Below, piece after piece: positions 27,227 through 35,742 of a stretch of DNA of 64,000 nucleotides (its first letter is position 1; each line of letters opens with the position of its first letter). The position numbers and the translations under genes were made by a program. Under the pieces are notes generated by a model that saw only the letters and a list, made by a program, of their open reading frames with translations, did not search any database and was not told where the DNA came from. This DNA is from Aquiflexum lacus (GTDB lineage Bacteria > Bacteroidota > Bacteroidia > Cytophagales > Cyclobacteriaceae). The stretch is taken from assembly GCF_015476655.1 (NCBI RefSeq), contig NZ_JABFHF010000013.1, positions 62,001 to 126,000 of the forward strand, in the 5' to 3' direction.

Positions 27227-27240
27227 TCCGCCGTGGCGGA
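27227..27240. repeat. Short palindrome after serine hydrolase
   Basis: TCCGCCGTGGCGGA has 6-bp perfect arms around a GT centre, in an otherwise AT-rich gap. It resembles dispersed GC-rich palindromes of this phylum and may cap the 3' end of the upstream mRNA. Confidence 0.45.
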
Positions 27241-27326
27241 TTGAAAAATTGTAAAATTTGAAGATTGAAAAAACTTGTTTGTCGTGACAGATTCAAAGGT
27301 AAATGAGCTCCTTTATTAAACTAAAA

Positions 27327-27410
27327 TCTTGCTTCTTGACTCTTGGCTCTAGTTTCTTGGTTCTTGGTTCTTGTTACTCAAATCTCCGATCTAAAATCTA
27401 AATTCTAAAT
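27327..27410 (-). repeat. Degenerate tandem 7-bp repeat (12 units)
   Basis: Twelve heptamers run in strict register on the plus strand: TCTTGCT, TCTTGAC, TCTTGGC, TCTAGTT, TCTTGGT (twice), TCTTGTT, ACTCAAA, TCTCCGA, TCTAAAA, TCTAAAT (twice). TCT recurs every 7 bp while the other four bases drift from GC-rich to AT-rich. Read on the minus strand this is NNNNAGA, matching the arrays at 4882 and 12162. It ends 10 bp before the tyrS promoter box. Confidence 0.85.
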
Positions 27411-27420
27411 TCATACCGCC

Positions 27421-27428
27421 TATATTTG
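27421..27428 (+). promoter_or_regulatory. Bacteroidota -7 box for tyrS
   Basis: TATATTTG is a full match to TAnnTTTG, 25 bp before the tyrS ATG. This placement predicts a short leader of about 20 nt. Confidence 0.6.
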
Positions 27429-27453
27429 CACCTTCAAAAACCAAGGATTACTT

Positions 27454-28746
27454 ATGAATAACTTTATTGAAGAACTGCGTTGGAGGGGAATGCTCCAGGA
27501 TATGACACCTGAAATCGTGGAACACCTGAAAAAAGGAATGTCTTCGGCTTATCTGGGTTTTGATCCTACAGCGGATTCTTTGCATATTGGCCACCTTGTA
27601 GGGGTGATGACATTGTTGTATTTTCAAAGAGCAGGCCATAAGCCTTTTGCTTTGGTTGGAGGAGCAACCGGCATGATCGGTGATCCAAGCTTTAAGTCCT
27701 CTGAAAGAAATCTATTGGATAAATCAACCTTGGACCATAATGTGGCATGTATTAAGGAACAGCTTTCAAGATTTCTCAATTTTAATGAAGGTGCTGAAAA
27801 TAAGGCAGAGTTGGTCAATAATTACGATTGGATGTCCGAATTTTCATTTTTAGAATTTATAAGAGATGTAGGTAAGTATATCACTGTCAACTATATGATG
27901 GCCAAGGATTCCGTCAAAAGAAGATTGGAAGAAGGCAGTGGACTCTCTTTTACTGAATTTTCTTACCAATTGATTCAAGGGTATGATTTCTACCATCTGT
28001 GGAAAAACCGGAATGTTTCCATTCAATTAGGAGGTTCAGATCAATGGGGAAACATCGTGACAGGAACTGAAATGATCCGGAAAATGGAAGGTGGACAGGC
28101 ATTTGCACTGACAGTTCCACTGATAACCAAGGCTGATGGAACCAAGTTTGGGAAAACTGAGGGTGGTTCTGTATGGTTGGATGCAGACAAAACCTCTCCA
28201 TATGCCTTTTTCCAGTTTTGGTTGAATGTTTCAGATGAGGATGCTTCCAAGTACATCAGGATTTTTACCATTTTGGATAAAGATACCGTTTTAAAACTTG
28301 AAACTGAACATGCTGAAACGCCCCATCTGAGAATCCTTCAAAAGGAAATTGCAAAACAGGTGACCATCATGGTTCATGGTGAAAAAGAATACAACATGGC
28401 TTTGAAAGCTTCGGAAATTCTTTTCGGCAAATCATCGACAGAAGACCTTGCTGATTTGGATGAAAGGACTTTTCTACAGGTTTTTGAAGGGGTTCCCCAA
28501 GCTGAAATCACCAAAAATGAGTATAGTACCATAGCCAATGTTGTTGATTTGCTTTCTGAAAAAACGGATGCTATTATTTTTGCCTCCAAAGGCGAAGCAA
28601 GGAAAATGATTCAGGGTGGTGGAGTTTCTATCAACAAACAGAAAATCACAGACCCTAATCAAACTATAGGGTTTGATCTTTTGCAGGATAAATACCTATT
28701 GGTCCAAAAAGGCAAAAAGAATTACTTCATCATAGCAGTAAACTAA
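27454..28746 (+). CDS. tyrS: Tyrosyl-tRNA synthetase
   Basis: A 430-residue class I aminoacyl-tRNA synthetase that charges tRNA-Tyr. The catalytic core has the HIGH motif in [11 protein letters not shown], the tyrosine-binding [10 protein letters not shown] and the KMSKS-equivalent KFGKTEGG. The C-terminal S4 RNA-binding domain is visible as [17 protein letters not shown]. Its length is normal for bacterial TyrS. The gene is single, with its own -7 box upstream and a hairpin terminator right after the stop. Confidence 0.97.
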   Translation: MNNFIEELRWRGMLQDMTPEIVEHLKKGMSSAYLGFDPTADSLHIGHLVGVMTLLYFQRAGHKPFALVGGATGMIGDPSFKSSERNLLDKSTLDHNVACIKEQLSRFLNFNEGAENKAELVNNYDWMSEFSFLEFIRDVGKYITVNYMMAKDSVKRRLEEGSGLSFTEFSYQLIQGYDFYHLWKNRNVSIQLGGSDQWGNIVTGTEMIRKMEGGQAFALTVPLITKADGTKFGKTEGGSVWLDADKTSPYAFFQFWLNVSDEDASKYIRIFTILDKDTVLKLETEHAETPHLRILQKEIAKQVTIMVHGEKEYNMALKASEILFGKSSTEDLADLDERTFLQVFEGVPQAEITKNEYSTIANVVDLLSEKTDAIIFASKGEARKMIQGGGVSINKQKITDPNQTIGFDLLQDKYLLVQKGKKNYFIIAVN

Positions 28747-28747
28747 A

Positions 28748-28788
28748 TTAAGGAAGAACTATTTTAAAGAGTTCTTCCTTAATTTTTT
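28748..28788 (+). terminator. Rho-independent terminator of tyrS
   Basis: A perfect 13-bp stem (TTAAGGAAGAACT at 28748-28760 and AGTTCTTCCTTAA at 28770-28782) with a 9-nt loop is followed by six T. It starts 2 nt after the tyrS stop codon. Confidence 0.85.
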
Positions 28789-28819
28789 AACTTTGAGAAA
28801 CACACCTTTTAAAAGTGAA

Positions 28820-29449
28820 GTGAAAAAGTTTTTCCTATTTCTCATTCTCCTGATTTTATGTTTTCAATATTCCTGTATCAAGGAAGAAGAATTTGATTCT
28901 GTAGAAGTTAAGACTACTATCGAGGCCTTGGTGGAAAGTATACATCAAGGGTTTTTTGATTTTGAAATCAATGGAGGAACAATAGAGGAACCTATCAGTT
29001 TGCCAACCGAAGGGATGGATGGGATTTACGGCATCCGGTCCGCTGACCTTGACAATCTGGAGGGAGAAGATCTTTCATTGTTCAATTGCATCAATTCCTT
29101 GAATCCCGGACTCCTGCAAAGAGTCAAGTTAAGGGATGTATCTAATACTTTTGCCGTTTGCAGGTATGCTACAAGTTTGGCATACAAGGAGGATATCAAG
29201 AAATTATTGGATAGAGTTGAAGTGGAAAGATTGGAATATATCCGTCAGTTTGAAGCGGGAGAAATAACTCAGGAAACTTTGAATCAGGAATTAGCTGATT
29301 TGAAACAAAGGTTTTCCCTTGTTTACCTGAATATAAAAGAATTTTACAGTGAAATTTTTAAAACTTGTCTTGAAACAATGATTCGATATATACAATCCAC
29401 TCTCAACAATCAGCAATGGCAGACTTTTGTCAACTGCAATGGATTATAA
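28820..29449 (+). CDS. Lipoprotein of unknown function
   Basis: A 209-residue protein. With the GTG at 28820 it opens with a standard lipoprotein signal (MKKFFLFLILLILCF) and the lipobox QYSC; a TTG at 28793 would add nine residues. The mature part is acidic, has a few cysteines (FNCINSLN, FAVCRYATS, TCLETMIRY, FVNCNGL) that may form disulfides, and a helical region rich in Glu/Arg near 140-175. I recognise no family. It comes just after the tyrS terminator and is probably transcribed alone. Confidence 0.65.
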   Translation: MKKFFLFLILLILCFQYSCIKEEEFDSVEVKTTIEALVESIHQGFFDFEINGGTIEEPISLPTEGMDGIYGIRSADLDNLEGEDLSLFNCINSLNPGLLQRVKLRDVSNTFAVCRYATSLAYKEDIKKLLDRVEVERLEYIRQFEAGEITQETLNQELADLKQRFSLVYLNIKEFYSEIFKTCLETMIRYIQSTLNNQQWQTFVNCNGL

Positions 29450-29522
29450 TTTTTCTCTTTCATTTTCAAATCATTAAAATCAACACTAGCTTTTGGTAAG
29501 TGATTTTCTGACCACTATTTAA

Positions 29523-29530
29523 TATATTTG
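29523..29530 (+). promoter_or_regulatory. Bacteroidota -7 box for the TetR gene
   Basis: TATATTTG matches TAnnTTTG, 24 bp before the ATG at 29555. A possible TTG start at 29528 lies inside this box, so it cannot be the true start if the box is used. Confidence 0.55.
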
Positions 29531-29554
29531 ACTCATATTCGAAAAACAGGGGAA

Positions 29555-30256
29555 ATGGGCGCACACGAGAGACAACAAAGGGAAAAATTGATTTTAGAGA
29601 CTGCCATTAAACTTTTTATTGAAAAGGGTTACCACGCTACCCGGATGGATGAAGTCTCCAAAAATTCCAAAATCAGTAAAGGTTTGACCTATTTTTACTA
29701 CAAAAATAAAGAAGACTTATATATGGCTGTGACGAAGAAAGCCTTTGATGAATTGAAAGATGTTTTTAGGGAAATCATCAAAGTCAAGGGTAGAAATGGA
29801 TTGGAGATGTTAACTGAATTGGCTGCTAATTATGTCAACTTCGTAAAAAAGAACAAAATGTACAATGAAGCGATTCTCAATTTTATGGGTATCATGCAAT
29901 TGTATAATGATGAAAAAGAAATTCAAAAAATAGATCCATTAATTTTGGAAAGTGTACATTTTTCAAAACTTTTAGAAATTCACCACGACTGTGCGAAGTT
30001 GGGTATTCAAATGGTTTCATTAGGTATCAAGGATGGCAGTATTCGTCCGGAATTGCAGCCGGAAGTAACCTTTTATACTGTTTGGACCATGTTGATTGGT
30101 TTTGAAAGGTTGATGGGTCCAGTTGGATTTGAAGGCAAGGACATTAAAATCCAACTGGATAATCTCAGACCCGGATTTATCAAATTGATGCAGGATATGC
30201 TCAAAGGAACTATACAGGCCCAAAGACCACAGGCGGTTCAGGCAAGTTTGTTTTGA
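29555..30256 (+). CDS. TetR family transcriptional regulator
   Basis: A 233-residue repressor-type regulator. The N-terminal TetR helix-turn-helix (about 5-55) includes ILETAIKLFIEKGYHATRMDEVS and ISKGLTYFYYKNKEDLY. The rest is the helical ligand-binding and dimer domain. TetR proteins near acyl-CoA genes often respond to acyl-CoA, and the acyl-CoA operon begins 1.3 kb downstream, so it may control that operon. That link is inference because the genes between are on the other strand. Confidence 0.88.
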   Translation: MGAHERQQREKLILETAIKLFIEKGYHATRMDEVSKNSKISKGLTYFYYKNKEDLYMAVTKKAFDELKDVFREIIKVKGRNGLEMLTELAANYVNFVKKNKMYNEAILNFMGIMQLYNDEKEIQKIDPLILESVHFSKLLEIHHDCAKLGIQMVSLGIKDGSIRPELQPEVTFYTVWTMLIGFERLMGPVGFEGKDIKIQLDNLRPGFIKLMQDMLKGTIQAQRPQAVQASLF

Positions 30257-30414
30257 AAAACTAAAAGCTATCTGTTATTCCTAGAAGTTTATAGACCTCT
30301 CCCTTGCCATTTCGTCTACCTGCCGTGGAAGAAACGTAGAAAGTAGTCCGTCTTGCCGGAAGAAATCAAAACACCGAGTTTTGGTAGACCCCACTCCTTT
30401 TTATACCCTAACCT

Positions 30415-30456
30415 GTCTCAAGTCTCATATCTGACGTCTCAGGTCTCAAATCTCCT
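30415..30456 (-). repeat. Degenerate tandem 7-bp repeat (6 units)
   Basis: Six heptamers: GTCTCAA, GTCTCAT, ATCTGAC, GTCTCAG, GTCTCAA and ATCTCCT. TCT recurs every 7 bp, as in the array at 27327. The array overlaps the last bases of the MDR reductase stop codon. Confidence 0.8.
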
Positions 30457-31423
30457 AAGATACCAAAATCACCTTCCCATTTCTCCCGCCTTTTTCATAC
30501 TCCTCTAAAGCCTCCTTAAACTCTTCCAAAGGATAAGTAGCCTGAATATCAACTTTTACCTTTTGGGTTAAAAGATATGTAAAGACTGTTCGAAAGGCAT
30601 TCTCCCGCTGTTCCTGATTCAGGTTTTCCATATAGGTGGTCAACCAAAATCCTTCAACCTTAAGGTTTTTGAAAATCAGTAAACCAGAATTTAAAGGAAT
30701 ATTTTCTAGACTAAGGAGTCCAAAGACCATCATTTTACCTCTGGGTTTTAAGCAGGCTAAAGCTTTTGCTCCCAATATGCCGCCCACTGCATCGAAAATT
30801 ACATTTACTCCTCCATCGGTTTTTTCCATAATGACTTTTTGGAGTTTATCTTTCTCAGTATTGATTATCAAATCAGCACCAAGATTCGTCAGAAGGGTTT
30901 TTTGTTCATCCCTTCTAACCGTACAGGCTACATGGATTCCTTTTTGTTTGGCCATCTGTATCACCAATTTTCCATAAGCGGAGGCGCCTGCTGTGACCAA
31001 CACCCAATCACCACGAAGTAAGCCGCTTGTTTCCAACATGCCGTAAGCAGTCAAAGGATTGACAAAAGCCTGGCAGGCAATCTCATCTGACATGCCCTCA
31101 GGTGTAGGGATTACCAATTGAGCGGGCACACAAATGTATTCCTTCCAAGTTCCGATAGCGGTGAAAATAACTCTTGTTCCCACTGGGATACTGTTTTTTT
31201 CATCAGATTGATCTATAACTCCTGCAGCCTCAAAGCCAGCGCTGCTTGGAAGCTTTGGTGTGATCCCATACATACCCCTGACAAACATTATATCCGAAGG
31301 ATTGATATTTCTCGCGGTGACTTTTATCCTGACTTCATGGGGTTTAGGTTGAGGAATTGGGGCTTCTTCCAGTTTTAAAACTTCTGTTGGCATTCCTGTT
31401 TGTTCAAAAATTACCTGCTTCAT
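30455..31423 (-). CDS. Zinc-free MDR reductase (quinone / enoyl-thioester reductase-like)
   Basis: A 322-residue medium-chain reductase using NAD(P)H. The N-terminal catalytic domain contains ARNINPSDIMFVRGMYG and LPSSAGFEAAGVI, and the Rossmann domain has TAGASAYGKLVIQMAKQKG. The INPSDI...GMYG and VNPLTAYGML segments resemble mitochondrial enoyl-thioester reductase (MECR/Etr1) more than alcohol dehydrogenases; zinc ligands are absent. The ATG at 31423 gives a normal N-terminus. The gene is divergent from the acyl-CoA operon at 31569, with a shared 145-bp control region. Confidence 0.83.
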   Translation of the reverse strand: MKQVIFEQTGMPTEVLKLEEAPIPQPKPHEVRIKVTARNINPSDIMFVRGMYGITPKLPSSAGFEAAGVIDQSDEKNSIPVGTRVIFTAIGTWKEYICVPAQLVIPTPEGMSDEIACQAFVNPLTAYGMLETSGLLRGDWVLVTAGASAYGKLVIQMAKQKGIHVACTVRRDEQKTLLTNLGADLIINTEKDKLQKVIMEKTDGGVNVIFDAVGGILGAKALACLKPRGKMMVFGLLSLENIPLNSGLLIFKNLKVEGFWLTTYMENLNQEQRENAFRTVFTYLLTQKVKVDIQATYPLEEFKEALEEYEKGGRNGKVILVS

Positions 31424-31553
31424 GATATTTGATTTAGTATTTTGATTAAAATTTGAATTTGAAGATAAATAAAAATACTCGGTATGCATAATATTTTTTA
31501 GACAATGGATAGCCTTTAAAAAGTATATTTTTTATCTTGTTGGAAAACTTAAT

Positions 31554-31564
31554 CTAACTGTTAG
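31554..31564. promoter_or_regulatory. Small palindrome before the acyl-CoA operon
   Basis: CTAACTGTTAG is a perfect 11-bp palindrome ending 4 bp before the ATG of the first operon gene. It is short but in the right place to be half of a repressor site. I found no second copy before the TetR gene, so it stays tentative. Confidence 0.25.
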
Positions 31565-31568
31565 TATT

Positions 31569-32336
31569 ATGGATTTATCAACTCTATTTTCATTGACGAA
31601 TGGTGTGGCTCTGATTACAGGAGCGAGCAAAGGTATAGGATATAGCATTGCAGAGACTTTTGCTGCTGCCGGTGCCAAAGTTGTAATCAGCAGCAGAAAG
31701 CAGGATGCACTGGATGAAATGGCCGATAAACTTAGAAGCAAAGGATATGAAGTGACCGGTATAGCCTGCAATGTCGGAAAAACAGAAGAATTGGAAAATC
31801 TGGTTCAAAAGACCATAGAATTATATGGACAGTTAGATGTCTTGGTCAACAATGCTGCGAGTAATCCGGTGTTTGGTCCTGTGCATGATACCAGTCTGGA
31901 AGCTTTTGATAAGATCATGGAAGTCAATGTCAGGGCACCTTTTCACCTGATGAATCTTTGTTTTCCATACTTAAGGTCTTCCCCTATAGCTTCAGTCATT
32001 AACATCAGTTCAATTGGTGGGATTTCCCCCGAACAAGGATTGGGCATCTACAGTGTCAGCAAAGCTGCATTGATCTCCCTTACCAAAGTTTATGCAAGAG
32101 AATGGGGGGACCACAAAATAAGGGTAAATGCCATTTGTCCGGGTTTGATTAAAACCAAATTCTCTGAAGCCCTGTGGAGCAACGACAAAATCATGCAGCA
32201 TATCATAAAAAAACTCTCCATAAAAAGAGCTGGAACAAGTGAGGAAATCGGGGCTGTTGCACTCTTTTTGGCTTCAAAAGCTTCCTCTTATACCACAGGA
32301 GCAGTTCTGACAGCAGATGGTGGTTTCACAATTTAA
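31569..32336 (+). CDS. SDR family dehydrogenase (DHRS4-like)
   Basis: A 255-residue classical SDR. The cofactor loop is TGASKGIG (17-24), the active site has Ser in NISSIGGIS and Tyr-xxx-Lys in YSVSK. The tail CPGLIKTKFSEALW strongly resembles the DHRS4 group. It interconverts a hydroxyl and a keto group. As first gene of the operon it would reduce a 4-keto-acyl-CoA to the 4-hydroxy form, as LvaD does in levulinate use. That substrate is inference from the neighbours. Confidence 0.88.
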   Translation: MDLSTLFSLTNGVALITGASKGIGYSIAETFAAAGAKVVISSRKQDALDEMADKLRSKGYEVTGIACNVGKTEELENLVQKTIELYGQLDVLVNNAASNPVFGPVHDTSLEAFDKIMEVNVRAPFHLMNLCFPYLRSSPIASVINISSIGGISPEQGLGIYSVSKAALISLTKVYAREWGDHKIRVNAICPGLIKTKFSEALWSNDKIMQHIIKKLSIKRAGTSEEIGAVALFLASKASSYTTGAVLTADGGFTI

Positions 32337-32348
32337 ATCAGTTTATCC

Positions 32349-33560
32349 ATGAGCAATTCGGAATTCCTGACTTCAAGCCGCACAGAAGAACTATTACCAA
32401 AGTACCGGGCATTTTTAAAGGAACATCTTTATCCAATTGAAAAAGAAATAATTTATGGGTCTTTCAAAGCACACCTGCCTCAATTAAATTCCTTACGGCA
32501 GTTGGCCAAAAAAGAAAAACTCTTTGCTCCACATCTTTCAGAATCTGAAGGTGGCCTAGGGCTATCTTTGTTTGAATTTGCCGGAATCTCGGAAGTTTTG
32601 GGCAGCAGTCCTTTGGGACATTATATTTTTAATTGTCAGGCACCTGACATAGGCAATATGGAATTGATGCATCAGTTTGCCAGCAAAGAACTTAAAGATC
32701 AATATCTGAAGCCTTTGCAAAGAGGTGAAATAAGAAGCTGCTTTGCGATGACTGAACCGGAACACGCCGGAAGCAATCCCAAACATCTTTCCACTCTAGC
32801 CATAAGAGATGGTGACAATTATATCATCAATGGACACAAATGGTTTACCTCCTCAGCAGATGGGGCAAGTTTTACCATAGTAATGGCTGTCACCGATCCC
32901 CAAAATCCAAACCCTTATCAAAGAGCAAGCATGATTTTAGTGCCTTTGGACAATCCCGGATATAAACTGATCAGGAATATCCCTATCATGGGAGATGTGG
33001 GAGAAGATTATATGTCTCATGGAGAAGTAAGCTTCACGGATTGCCGGGTGCCTGTAAGCAATCTTATAGGTTCTGAAGGACAGGGTTTTGTTTTAGCCCA
33101 AGAAAGATTGGGGCCAGGAAGAATCCATCATTGCATGAGATGGATAGGCATCTGCGAAAGAGCTTTGGATTTGATGTGCAAAAGGGCAGTCTACAGAGAA
33201 TTGGATCCGGGAAGACCATTAGCCTCTCAACAAACGATCCAAAACTGGATTGCTGAATGCTCTGCATCCATCAAGGCTTCAAGATTGATGGTCATGAACA
33301 CAGCTTATCAAATAGAAAAATTTGGGGCCAAAGCTGCCAAAGAAGATATTTCAACCATCAAGTTTTTTGTTTCCGACGTACTGATGAAAGTATTGGATAA
33401 GGCCATTCAGGTGCATGGAGGCTTGGGAATAACAGATGATACCTTACTTTCTTTCTGGTACCGACATGAACGTGGGGCAAGAATTTATGATGGACCGGAC
33501 GAAGTGCATAAGTCTGTTTTGGCCAGGAGCATTTTAAAACCCTACATGAATCATGAATAA
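32349..33560 (+). CDS. ACAD10/11-type acyl-CoA dehydrogenase
   Basis: A 403-residue flavoprotein with the acyl-CoA dehydrogenase fold: FAMTEPEHAGSN for FAD binding, YIINGHKWFTSSADGA, ERLGPGRIHHCMRWIG and QVHGGLGITDD. Near the C-terminus the motif is IYDGPDEVHKSV, with Asp where medium-chain dehydrogenases have the base Glu (YEG); the DGPDEVH form marks the ACAD10/11 and LvaC group. That group processes phosphorylated 4-hydroxyacyl-CoA. The next gene, overlapping by 8 bp, is the matching kinase. Confidence 0.92.
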   Translation: MSNSEFLTSSRTEELLPKYRAFLKEHLYPIEKEIIYGSFKAHLPQLNSLRQLAKKEKLFAPHLSESEGGLGLSLFEFAGISEVLGSSPLGHYIFNCQAPDIGNMELMHQFASKELKDQYLKPLQRGEIRSCFAMTEPEHAGSNPKHLSTLAIRDGDNYIINGHKWFTSSADGASFTIVMAVTDPQNPNPYQRASMILVPLDNPGYKLIRNIPIMGDVGEDYMSHGEVSFTDCRVPVSNLIGSEGQGFVLAQERLGPGRIHHCMRWIGICERALDLMCKRAVYRELDPGRPLASQQTIQNWIAECSASIKASRLMVMNTAYQIEKFGAKAAKEDISTIKFFVSDVLMKVLDKAIQVHGGLGITDDTLLSFWYRHERGARIYDGPDEVHKSVLARSILKPYMNHE

Positions 33561-34584
33561 AGAACCTAAAGGACTGGAAAATCTTTTCCCGTATTTAGAA
33601 AACAAACTGAAACTTGATCCTCAATCTACGATTATCAGTCAATTTAAAGGCGGGTATTCCAACCTTACCTATTTAATCCAATCACCATCCGGGCAATATG
33701 TACTCAGGAGACCACCTTTGGGATTGAAAATCAGTAAAGCCCATGATATGGTAAGGGAATTTCGGATTTTGGAAGCATTAAAAAAGGCCGGTTATAAAAA
33801 AATCCCTGATCCCATTATCTGCTGTGAGGATGAAGATGTGATCGGTGCGCCTTTTTTTATCATGGAAAAAGTGGAAGGGCTGATTTTGAGGAACAGGATT
33901 CCTGAAGGATTGGATTTGAATACGGATTTTTTTAGAAAACTATCCCAGAACACCATGGACGGTCTTTTGGAACTTCATCATTTGGAATTGGAAGAATCAG
34001 GTTTGTCGGAATTGGGAAAACCCCATGGATATGTTGAAAGGCAAGTTCATGGCTGGTCTGAAAGATATTTTCGATCCAAGACTGATGAACTCGCAGAGAT
34101 GGAAACTGTCAGTGATTGGCTTAAAACAAATATGCCGAAAAATGAAAATATCGGATTTATCCACAATGATTACAAATATGACAATCTTGTATTGACAGGA
34201 CCGGAAGATCCGGAAATCAAAGCTGTTTTGGATTGGGAAATGGCTACTGTTGGGGACCCCTTGATGGATTTGGGAACTTCTCTTGCCTATTGGGCGGAAG
34301 CAAAGGACCCTGACACATTAAAAATGTTTAATCTCACCCACCCACAGGGAAATTTTTCCAGACAGGATGCCATTGACTACTATGCCTCCAAAAGCAATCT
34401 GAAACTGGACCATATTTTATTCTATTATGCTTTTGGCTTATTTAAAGTTGGTGTAATTGCGCAACAAATTTATAAAAGATATACCTTGGGATTTTCACAG
34501 GATCCCCGATTTGCAGGTTTGATTCATGTGGTCAGAGCTTGTGGAAAAACAGCATTAAAAAGTATCAAAACGGAAAAAATATAA
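33553..34584 (+). CDS. APH-type phosphotransferase (ACAD10/11 kinase-like, LvaA-like)
   Basis: A 343-residue kinase of the aminoglycoside phosphotransferase fold. The Gly loop is FKGGYSNLTYLI, the Lys-equivalent segment is YVLRRPPLG, the catalytic Brenner motif is FIHNDYKYDNLVL and the metal-binding Asp is in AVLDWEMATVGDP. The pattern RRPPLG...AHDMVREFRIL is that of the kinase domain of mammalian ACAD10/11 and of LvaA, which phosphorylate 4-hydroxyacyl-CoA. It is not an antibiotic resistance enzyme. It overlaps the dehydrogenase gene by 8 bp. Confidence 0.9.
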   Translation: MNKEPKGLENLFPYLENKLKLDPQSTIISQFKGGYSNLTYLIQSPSGQYVLRRPPLGLKISKAHDMVREFRILEALKKAGYKKIPDPIICCEDEDVIGAPFFIMEKVEGLILRNRIPEGLDLNTDFFRKLSQNTMDGLLELHHLELEESGLSELGKPHGYVERQVHGWSERYFRSKTDELAEMETVSDWLKTNMPKNENIGFIHNDYKYDNLVLTGPEDPEIKAVLDWEMATVGDPLMDLGTSLAYWAEAKDPDTLKMFNLTHPQGNFSRQDAIDYYASKSNLKLDHILFYYAFGLFKVGVIAQQIYKRYTLGFSQDPRFAGLIHVVRACGKTALKSIKTEKI

Positions 34585-34588
34585 ATTC

Positions 34589-35467
34589 ATGAAAATCAAA
34601 AATGTTTGCATTTTAGGCTCAGGTACTCTGGGAACAAGAGTAGCGCTCCAATCCGCTTTATCCGGGTACAAAGTTGCTGTGTATGACATCAGTCCTGCAG
34701 CTTTGGACAATTCAAAAAAATTAATGGAAAAAATAGTACGTCAATTGGCCAAAAGCAGTGGTTTGGAGGCTGAAGCCGGACTAAATGCGATTTCAGGTAT
34801 AACTTTTACTGACAACCCGAACGTAGCTGTTTTGGATGCGGACATCATCAATGAAAGTGTATTGGAAGAAGTAGAAGTCAAAAATCAAGTTTGGGAGTTA
34901 TTTGGAAAAATTGCACCTGAAAAAACCATTTTCACTACCAATACATCATTCCTACTTCCTTCCATGTTTGCGGACATCTCGGGACATCCTGCCAAATTCT
35001 GTGCTTTACATTTCCATGATGTGTTTTATGCTAAAGTGGTAGATATTATGCCACATTCCGGTACGGATGAAAAATTAATACCCATCTTAATGGAATTTGG
35101 AAAATCCTTGGAACAAGTACCGGTTTTGGTTAAAAAAGAGAATCCCGGCTATATATTCAACAGCATGTTGATGGCTTTTATTGGTGCAGCAGGGAAGTTG
35201 CTGACAGGTGAGGTAGCAAGTATTGAGGATATAGATAAGTCCTGGATGGTCAATTTCAGGATGCCAAGTGGCCCCTTCGGTATTCTGGACACCATTGGTT
35301 TGGATACAGCATGGCATGTAACCCACAAAATGCCCGACAAAGCCTCACAAGCCTTTGCCGCACTTTTAAAAAAATATATCGATGCAGGTAAACTTGGAGA
35401 AAAAACAGGAGAAGGATTTTATACCTATCCCAATCCAGCATACAAAACTCCAGGGTTTTTAAATTGA
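34589..35467 (+). CDS. 3-hydroxyacyl-CoA dehydrogenase with altered active site
   Basis: A 292-residue homolog of Hbd. The NAD site is LGSGTLGTRVALQSA and the Ser of NTSFLLPSM is kept, as are the Asn in YIFNSMLMAF and the C-terminal GEKTGEGFYTYP. The catalytic stretch reads ALHFHDVFYAKVVDIMPH in place of MHFMNPVPVMKLVEVI: the His stays, but Asn-Pro is lost and the partner Glu is Asp. It may take an unusual substrate or be slower. It ends the operon, 4 bp after the kinase gene, where it would oxidise the 3-hydroxyacyl-CoA product. Confidence 0.85.
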   Translation: MKIKNVCILGSGTLGTRVALQSALSGYKVAVYDISPAALDNSKKLMEKIVRQLAKSSGLEAEAGLNAISGITFTDNPNVAVLDADIINESVLEEVEVKNQVWELFGKIAPEKTIFTTNTSFLLPSMFADISGHPAKFCALHFHDVFYAKVVDIMPHSGTDEKLIPILMEFGKSLEQVPVLVKKENPGYIFNSMLMAFIGAAGKLLTGEVASIEDIDKSWMVNFRMPSGPFGILDTIGLDTAWHVTHKMPDKASQAFAALLKKYIDAGKLGEKTGEGFYTYPNPAYKTPGFLN

Positions 35468-35742
35468 ATTTTCAATTTCGGTTTTTTGGGATTGTTGGCA
35501 GGATATCCCAAGGATAAAGAAAATCAAACCACATAATCCAAAGTATTTCATATCAAAAGTATCATTAGGTTTCCAATAAATTTGAAATGGTCATTGTCAT
35601 TCAAGAAGGGATATAGCAACAAATGGGCTTGGAAATATCAGATTCCTCTGTGAAAATCTCTAACTGACCCAAATGGCTTAACGGAATACTTTTCATTATG
35701 CCAATAAAGGTTTGTGGATTATTAAAATAGATTCTATTCAGA

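Noticed and set aside
33553-34584. Aminoglycoside resistance kinase
   Set aside because: The fold is shared, but the motifs and operon with an ACAD10/11-type dehydrogenase point to an acyl-CoA kinase.
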